From the NCBI GenBank assembly GCA_030652255.1, contig JAUSAZ010000210.1:124001-188000 (forward strand): a stretch of 64,000 bases of DNA, written 5' to 3'. The translations under genes and the position numbers were made by a program. This document shows, piece by piece, positions 58,241-64,000 of the stretch (the stretch's first letter is position 1; every line of letters starts with the position of its first letter). Under the pieces are notes generated by a model, which was given only the letters and a program-made list of their open reading frames with translations, was not told the origin of the DNA and did not search any database. The stretch comes from Myxococcales bacterium. GTDB taxonomy: Bacteria; Myxococcota_A; Polyangia; Polyangiales; Ga0077539.

Positions 58241-60091
58241 CTACTTCTTCTTGCCGAAGAAGGCGCGGACGGGGTCGGGCAGGCGGGAGACCACCTCGCT
58301 CTTGGCGAGGCTCACGTACGAGCGGGCCATCTGCTTCGCGACGGCCACCTTGGCGTCGAGCTTGTCCGTCGTCGGCGCCTCCTGGCCGAGCGTGCCGTCC
58401 TCGAACTGCTGCTTGGTCTTGCGCCGCTGGAGCTTGCCCGACGAGGTCTTCGGCACCGTCCCCGGCGGGATGAGCACCACCTGCCACGCGTTCAACCCGA
58501 GGGCGCCCTGCACCAGCTCGGTGACGCGCTTGCGGATCACCTCGAGCGCCTCCGCCGAGGGCTGCTCCTTGCCGGCCCACTCCGCCACGATGGCGAGCTG
58601 CTCGCTCGACGCCGCGGCCGGGAGGCACGCGAAGGCCACCGCGCTGCCGCGCCGCACGCCCTCGACGTCGTTGACCACCCACTCGATGTCCGTCGGGTAG
58701 TAGTTGCGGCCGTGGACGATGATCATGTCCTTGATGCGCCCGCACACGTACACGGCGCCGTCGGCGACGTAGCCCTTGTCGCCCGAGTAGAGCCAGCCGT
58801 CCTTGAAGGACGCCGCGGTGGTCTCGGGGTTGGCGTAGTAGCCGGGGCACACGCTCGGGCCCTTCATGCAGAGCTCGCCGATGGTGCGCTCGGGCAGCGG
58901 GTTGCCGTCGGGGTCGCGCACGGACACCTCGTGGCCGGGGAAGGGCTCGCCGCAGCAGACGACCTCGACGGTGCTGCCGGGCTCGGCCGTCGACGGGTCG
59001 ACCCGACGCGCCTCTCCCTGGCGGAAGCCCGCGACGTCGACGGTGTCGACCCGCAGCGTGGGACTGCCGTGGCGCGCGAAGCTGATCGCGAGCGTGTGCT
59101 CGGCCATGCCGTAGCAGGGCAGCAGCGAGGCGCCGTCGAGGCCGGCCTTGGAGAAGCGCTCGACGAAGTCACGGAGCGTGGAGGGCTGGATCGGCTCGGC
59201 GCCGCAGCCGAGGTGCTTCATCGACGAGAGGTCCCACTTCGCGAGCTCGGCGTCCTTCACGCGGCGGGTGGCGAGCGCGTACGCGAAGTTGGGCGCGAAG
59301 GTGATCGTGGCGCGCTGCCGGTGGATGGTCTCGAGCCAGTACGCGGGCCGCTTCACGAACTCCATCGTCGGCAGGAAGGTGATGTTGATGCGGGCGAAGA
59401 GCGGCACCATCACGAAGCCGATGAGGCCCATGTCGTGGTAGAGCGGCAGCCACGAGACGCCGTGGTCGGTGTCGGAGTTGGTCTTGAGGCCGTCGCGGGC
59501 GATGACCACGCAGTTGGCGGCGAGGTTGCCGTGGGTCACCACGACGCCCTTGGGCGACGACGTACTCCCGGAGGTGTACTGGAGGAAGCACACGTCGTCG
59601 GGCGACGAGGCGGGCTCGGTGCCGGCGCGCGGGGCGTCGAGGTTGAGCGACTCGACCAGGATGAGCTTCTTGACGGCGCCGGTGTCGAGCACCGACCCGA
59701 GGATGGGGCGCACCTGCTTGCTGATGAGCAGCGCGCTCGCGCCCGACGAGGTGACGATGTGCTCGACGTTCTTGACGTAGCTCTCGACCTTGCCGAGCGC
59801 GACCGGGGGATACATCGGGACCGGGACGATGCCGCCGAGGGTGGCCGCGAGGAAGGTGAGGACGAAGTCCTCCGGCACCGGGATGACCATCGCGAGCCGG
59901 TCGCCCTTGCGCAGGCCCTCGGCGTGGAGGGCCGCGAGGCGGGCGCGGGCGGCGTCGAGGAGCTGGTTCCAGTCGTAGTGCTTGTCGGGGGCGCGGGGGT
60001 CAGCGAAGGTGAAGCCACCGCGGTCGCCGCGCAGCGCGGCGGCGTCGCGGATCGCGTCCGCGACCGTGGTGGACCATGCTTGTTCGCTCAT
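58241..60091 (-). CDS. Fatty-acyl-AMP ligase (FAAL)
   Basis: 616 residues from ATG 60091. It belongs to the AMP-binding superfamily: VCFLQYTSGSTSSPKGVVVTHGNL (ATP loop), SWLPLYHDMGLIGFVM, LPCYGMAEHTLAIS, WLYSGDKGYVADGAVYVCGRIKDMIIVHGRNYYPTDIEW and TVPKTSSGKLQRRK. The N-terminal SGAS/FTFADPRAPDKHYDWNQL and the HDMGL plus NYYPTDIE pair are typical of FAALs, which form acyl-AMP and pass it to a carrier protein instead of CoA. The last 50 residues are an extra tail. No polyketide synthase or carrier-protein gene is in the window, so the recipient is unknown. Confidence 0.9.
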   Translation of the reverse strand: MSEQAWSTTVADAIRDAAALRGDRGGFTFADPRAPDKHYDWNQLLDAARARLAALHAEGLRKGDRLAMVIPVPEDFVLTFLAATLGGIVPVPMYPPVALGKVESYVKNVEHIVTSSGASALLISKQVRPILGSVLDTGAVKKLILVESLNLDAPRAGTEPASSPDDVCFLQYTSGSTSSPKGVVVTHGNLAANCVVIARDGLKTNSDTDHGVSWLPLYHDMGLIGFVMVPLFARINITFLPTMEFVKRPAYWLETIHRQRATITFAPNFAYALATRRVKDAELAKWDLSSMKHLGCGAEPIQPSTLRDFVERFSKAGLDGASLLPCYGMAEHTLAISFARHGSPTLRVDTVDVAGFRQGEARRVDPSTAEPGSTVEVVCCGEPFPGHEVSVRDPDGNPLPERTIGELCMKGPSVCPGYYANPETTAASFKDGWLYSGDKGYVADGAVYVCGRIKDMIIVHGRNYYPTDIEWVVNDVEGVRRGSAVAFACLPAAASSEQLAIVAEWAGKEQPSAEALEVIRKRVTELVQGALGLNAWQVVLIPPGTVPKTSSGKLQRRKTKQQFEDGTLGQEAPTTDKLDAKVAVAKQMARSYVSLAKSEVVSRLPDPVRAFFGKKK

Positions 60092-60131
60092 CGGGATTTC
60101 GTGTCCTATGGAAATGATCTGAGGTTGTCGG

Positions 60132-61505
60132 ATGAAGATCGAAGCCATGGCCCGATCGGCGCGGGACCATACTGACGCGCCCGTCGGCTGTCACCGTGCG
60201 AAGGCCGCTGCCCACAGGGTCTGCCGCGCTGCGTCGGGCGCTTCGCACTTCGCGCTGACGATCGCCCTCCTGGGCTGCAACCGCGCGCCCCCGCGGGCCC
60301 CTCCGCCGACGCTGGCCGACCGGGGCCCGATCGCCGCGCCCGCGGCCGCGCCGGAGGTCCCACCCCCGCCCGCGGCCCGGCGCGCCGTGGTGCTCCCGCC
60401 GCCGTTCCACACGCCCTCGGCGCGCAACCCCGCGGAGCTCGTCGAGCGCCCGGTGGGCACCGCGCCCACGGTGGGAGCAGGCTTGCGGGCCAGCGTATGG
60501 GCGAAGGGCTTCGACCTCGCCCGGTCGCTCGCGCTCGGCCCCGACGGGTCGGTCTTCGTGAGCGAGGCGGACGGCGGGCGGGTCACCGTGCTCCGCGACG
60601 ACGACCGCGACGGCGTCGCCGACGAGCGCAGGGAGGTCTTCGCGCGCGGCCTCGACCTGCCCTTCGGCCTCGCGTTTCATCCATCGGGCTGGCTCTACGT
60701 GGGCTGCACGAGCCAGCTCGTGCGCTTCCGCGTCCCCGCGGGACAGCACCTGCCCGAGGGCGGACCGCAGCGGGTGCTCGCGCTCCCCGGGCGCGGATAC
60801 AACCAGCACTGGACCCGCAGCGTCGCGCTCAGCGCCGACGGCACACAGGCCTACGTCGGCGTCGGGAGCGAGACCAACCACGACGTCGAGGCCGACCCGC
60901 GGCGCGCGGCCATCACCGTCGCGGCCCTCGACGGGAGCGGCGCGCGGCAGCTCGCGCGGGGCCTGCGCAACCCGGTCGGCCTCGCGGTGCACCCCACGAG
61001 CGGCGCTCTCTTCGCGGTGGTCAACGAGCGCGACGAGCTCGGCGACGACCTCGCCCCGGACTACCTCACCGGCGTGCGCGACGGCGCGTTCTACGGATGG
61101 CCCTTCGCATACTGGGGCTCCCACGAAGACCCGCGGCGCGCCGGGGAGCGCCCCGACCTCGTGGCGAGCAGCGTCGTACCCGACCTCTCCCTCGGCGCGC
61201 ACACGGCCCCGGTCGCGATCATGTTCCCGGTGCGCGGCGCCGTGGGCGTCCCCGGCGGCGACGCGCTCGTGAGCCTCCACGGATCGTGGAACCGCTCCAG
61301 CCGCGTCGGCTACAAGGTCGTCCGCGTGCACTTCCGCGACGGGCGTCCCTCCGGGGAGGTGAGCGACTGGATGGTCGGGTTGCTCTCTCCGCAGGGCGAC
61401 GCCTGGGGCCGGCCCGCCGGGCTCCTGGAGCTCGCAGACGGCTCGGTGCTGGTGATGGACGACGGCGCGCAGACGATCTGGCGGGTCGCCCGCGCGGCGC
61501 CCTGA
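60132..61505 (+). CDS. Lipoprotein/secreted sorbosone-dehydrogenase-like propeller
   Basis: 457 residues with an N-terminus of about 65 residues containing ALTIALLGC (lipobox, Cys 49), so translation may really begin later. The beta-propeller is of the PQQ-dependent glucose/sorbosone dehydrogenase fold: LALGPDGSVFVSEADGGRVTVLRDDD, LPFGLAFHPSGWLYVGCTSQLVRFRV, GLRNPVGLAVHPTSGALFAVVNERDELGDDLAPDYLT, GAFYGWPFAYWG, and DALVSLHGSWNRSSRVGYKVVRV. The propeller motifs for PQQ and calcium cannot be confirmed by eye. It likely oxidises a sugar or sugar-like compound outside the membrane. It is divergent from the FAAL gene with only 40 bp between. Confidence 0.82.
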   Translation: MKIEAMARSARDHTDAPVGCHRAKAAAHRVCRAASGASHFALTIALLGCNRAPPRAPPPTLADRGPIAAPAAAPEVPPPPAARRAVVLPPPFHTPSARNPAELVERPVGTAPTVGAGLRASVWAKGFDLARSLALGPDGSVFVSEADGGRVTVLRDDDRDGVADERREVFARGLDLPFGLAFHPSGWLYVGCTSQLVRFRVPAGQHLPEGGPQRVLALPGRGYNQHWTRSVALSADGTQAYVGVGSETNHDVEADPRRAAITVAALDGSGARQLARGLRNPVGLAVHPTSGALFAVVNERDELGDDLAPDYLTGVRDGAFYGWPFAYWGSHEDPRRAGERPDLVASSVVPDLSLGAHTAPVAIMFPVRGAVGVPGGDALVSLHGSWNRSSRVGYKVVRVHFRDGRPSGEVSDWMVGLLSPQGDAWGRPAGLLELADGSVLVMDDGAQTIWRVARAAP

Positions 61506-61518
61506 CCGGGGAAGGGAG

Positions 61519-63027
<1,509 letters not shown>

Positions 63028-63114
63028 GACCCTGACGATGCTATCGGAACGCAGCGCCGATCGCCACGGACCGACGGACGGGGCGCTGCCCAAAGGGAGG
63101 GGAAGCGGGGCCCG

Positions 63115-64000
63115 TCAACGGACGCAGGACTGGTCGACGCAGGTGGGAGGGCCGCCGTCGGGCAGCGCATCGCAACGGGTGAGGCAATTGCCGCAGTGCG
63201 CCGGGTCGCTGAGCGTGTTGGTCTCGCAGCCGTTGAGGGGATTGCTGTCGCAGTCGCTCCACCCGAAGGTGCAGCCATAGGTGCACTGGCAGCCCGCGCA
63301 GCCCGCGGCGGTGTTGGGGCGCGGCGTACACACGTTGCCGCAGAAGCCGCAGTTCGCCGGGTCGTCGGGGGTGGCAAACCCACCGCCGATGCACGGGATC
63401 GCGGCGTCGATGCAGAGCGGCACATCGGGGAGCAGCCCTGCGTCGGTGCCCGCGTCGGTGCCCGCGTCCATCGAGGCCTCGGACACGACGACGTCGATCG
63501 GCGCGTCGACGACCGGCGCGTCGATGCCCGTGTCCGCGCTCGCGTCGACGCCGCTGTCGGCAGGGGCAAGCGGGACATCGGGGACGTCCGGCACGTCAGC
63601 CGTCCCGCCGTCGCCGGGCGGCATCGGGAAGTTCCGGCACATTGCACCGTAGCGGTACTGCATCATCCCGCACGCGCCGACCTGGGTCGCGGAGGAGTAG
63701 ATCGAGGTCGGCTGCATGGCCGCGGCGCCGCAGTCCTCGGCCGTCACCGGGCCGTCGCCCGTAGGCCGGAGGCACGTCTGCCCCGCGCCGCATCGGGTCG
63801 CGGTGCATCCGCCCCAGAACATCAGCGGCACCACCACGGCCTGGTTGTTGGTGTACAGCGACGCCGCGCGCGCGAAGGAGATCGGCATCGGGTCGCCCCC
63901 CGTGAAGACCTCCGCCGACACCTCGACCCCAACCCCCGGGGAGGGATCCTGGGCCTGGACGACGAAGGTGAAGGGCCACGCCGAGGGGTCGGCCCGGAAC
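63115..64000 (-). CDS. Cys-rich surface protein, C-terminal part (5' truncated at window edge)
   Basis: The minus-strand frame is open with no stop up to base 64000, so the start is outside the window and the GTG at 63921 is internal. The visible 294 residues read: beta-rich segment (VEVSAEVFTGGDPMPISFARAA), then GGCTATRCGAGQTCLR and a Cys pair, an acidic DVPDVPDV/DAGTDAGTDAG linker, and a C-terminal Cys-rich module (DPANCGFCGNVCTPRPNTAAGCAGCQCTYGCTFGWSDCDSNPLNGCE...HCGNCLTRC). That module has the CG(F/N)C and NPLNGCE signatures of repeat domains common on myxobacterial secreted proteins. It may be an adhesin or extracellular matrix protein; the number of repeats upstream is unknown. Confidence 0.82.
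   Translation of the reverse strand, partial: FRADPSAWPFTFVVQAQDPSPGVGVEVSAEVFTGGDPMPISFARAASLYTNNQAVVVPLMFWGGCTATRCGAGQTCLRPTGDGPVTAEDCGAAAMQPTSIYSSATQVGACGMMQYRYGAMCRNFPMPPGDGGTADVPDVPDVPLAPADSGVDASADTGIDAPVVDAPIDVVVSEASMDAGTDAGTDAGLLPDVPLCIDAAIPCIGGGFATPDDPANCGFCGNVCTPRPNTAAGCAGCQCTYGCTFGWSDCDSNPLNGCETNTLSDPAHCGNCLTRCDALPDGGPPTCVDQSCVR

Noticed and set aside
63115..63921. A complete gene starting at GTG 63921
   Set aside because: The frame continues without a stop to the window edge with a plausible protein sequence, so the gene is truncated by the window.

Overview
The window is about 70% GC or higher, has GTG and TTG starts, and is densely packed with short overlaps. It carries many lipoproteins with Asp/Val/Pro/Gly-rich linkers (DAG, DVPPV repeats), a Hanks-type kinase, an FHA protein, a fatty-acyl-AMP ligase, a bacterial topoisomerase VI and a myxobacterial-style retron. 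Together these point to a myxobacterium in the broad sense (Myxococcota, probably Polyangia-like). This is inference from gene content, not from a marker phylogeny. No rRNA, tRNA, CRISPR array, insertion sequence or prophage was seen.

Layout. 1-4,440: end of a MacB-type permease, a lipoprotein, and a leftward thiazole cluster (thiS, thiG, a small secreted protein, thiE). 4,440-9,530: envelope and unknown proteins, including a large alpha/beta-hydrolase lipoprotein and a CpcT/CpeT-like protein. 9,580-15,111: greA, recG and a membrane phosphatase/phosphotransferase-like protein, all rightward. 15,126-23,344: a six-part leftward island, described below. 23,546-31,730: deoxyhypusine-synthase-like protein, a degenerate beta-lactamase-fold protein, two unknowns, long-form dCTP deaminase, and topoisomerase VI B and A. 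31,760-41,287: enoyl-CoA hydratase, a nucleotidase/beta-barrel fusion, acyl-CoA carboxylase beta, a Cys/Met PLP enzyme, lipoproteins and an acyltransferase. 41,284-54,776: esterase, CXXCH lipoprotein, fused aspartokinase/homoserine dehydrogenase, ABC-F protein, a thiol-redox pair (glutaredoxin lipoprotein, DsbD), a NifU-like domain, an FHA protein and a coiled-coil membrane protein. 54,927-64,000: trpD, lipase, asnS, fatty-acyl-AMP ligase, a sorbosone-dehydrogenase-like propeller, a Ser/Thr kinase and the end of a Cys-rich surface protein.

The standout is the island at 15,126-23,344. In transcription order (minus strand) it reads: PARP1-like ADP-ribosyltransferase (WGR + helical domain + catalytic domain with H-Y-E triad), macro-domain protein, HEAT/ARM-repeat protein, SWIM zinc-finger protein, retron non-coding RNA, retron reverse transcriptase. 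The non-coding RNA can be read base by base: 23-bp a1/a2 flanking repeats, a TTAGC branch-site context, msr hairpins and a 31-bp msd hairpin. The RT has the retron NAxxH and VTG motifs and YADD. RT + SWIM + ARM fits what I remember as retron type XIII. The adjoining PARP + macro pair is the part that looks undescribed and suggests a retron system coupled to reversible ADP-ribosylation.

The only stretch over 300 bases without a protein gene is 16,512-16,831, and it is filled by the retron RNA. Several genes share a promoter-like pattern, TTG(A/C)C(G/A) then 17-18 bp then TAG or TAT, sometimes so close to the start codon that the transcript would be nearly leaderless.
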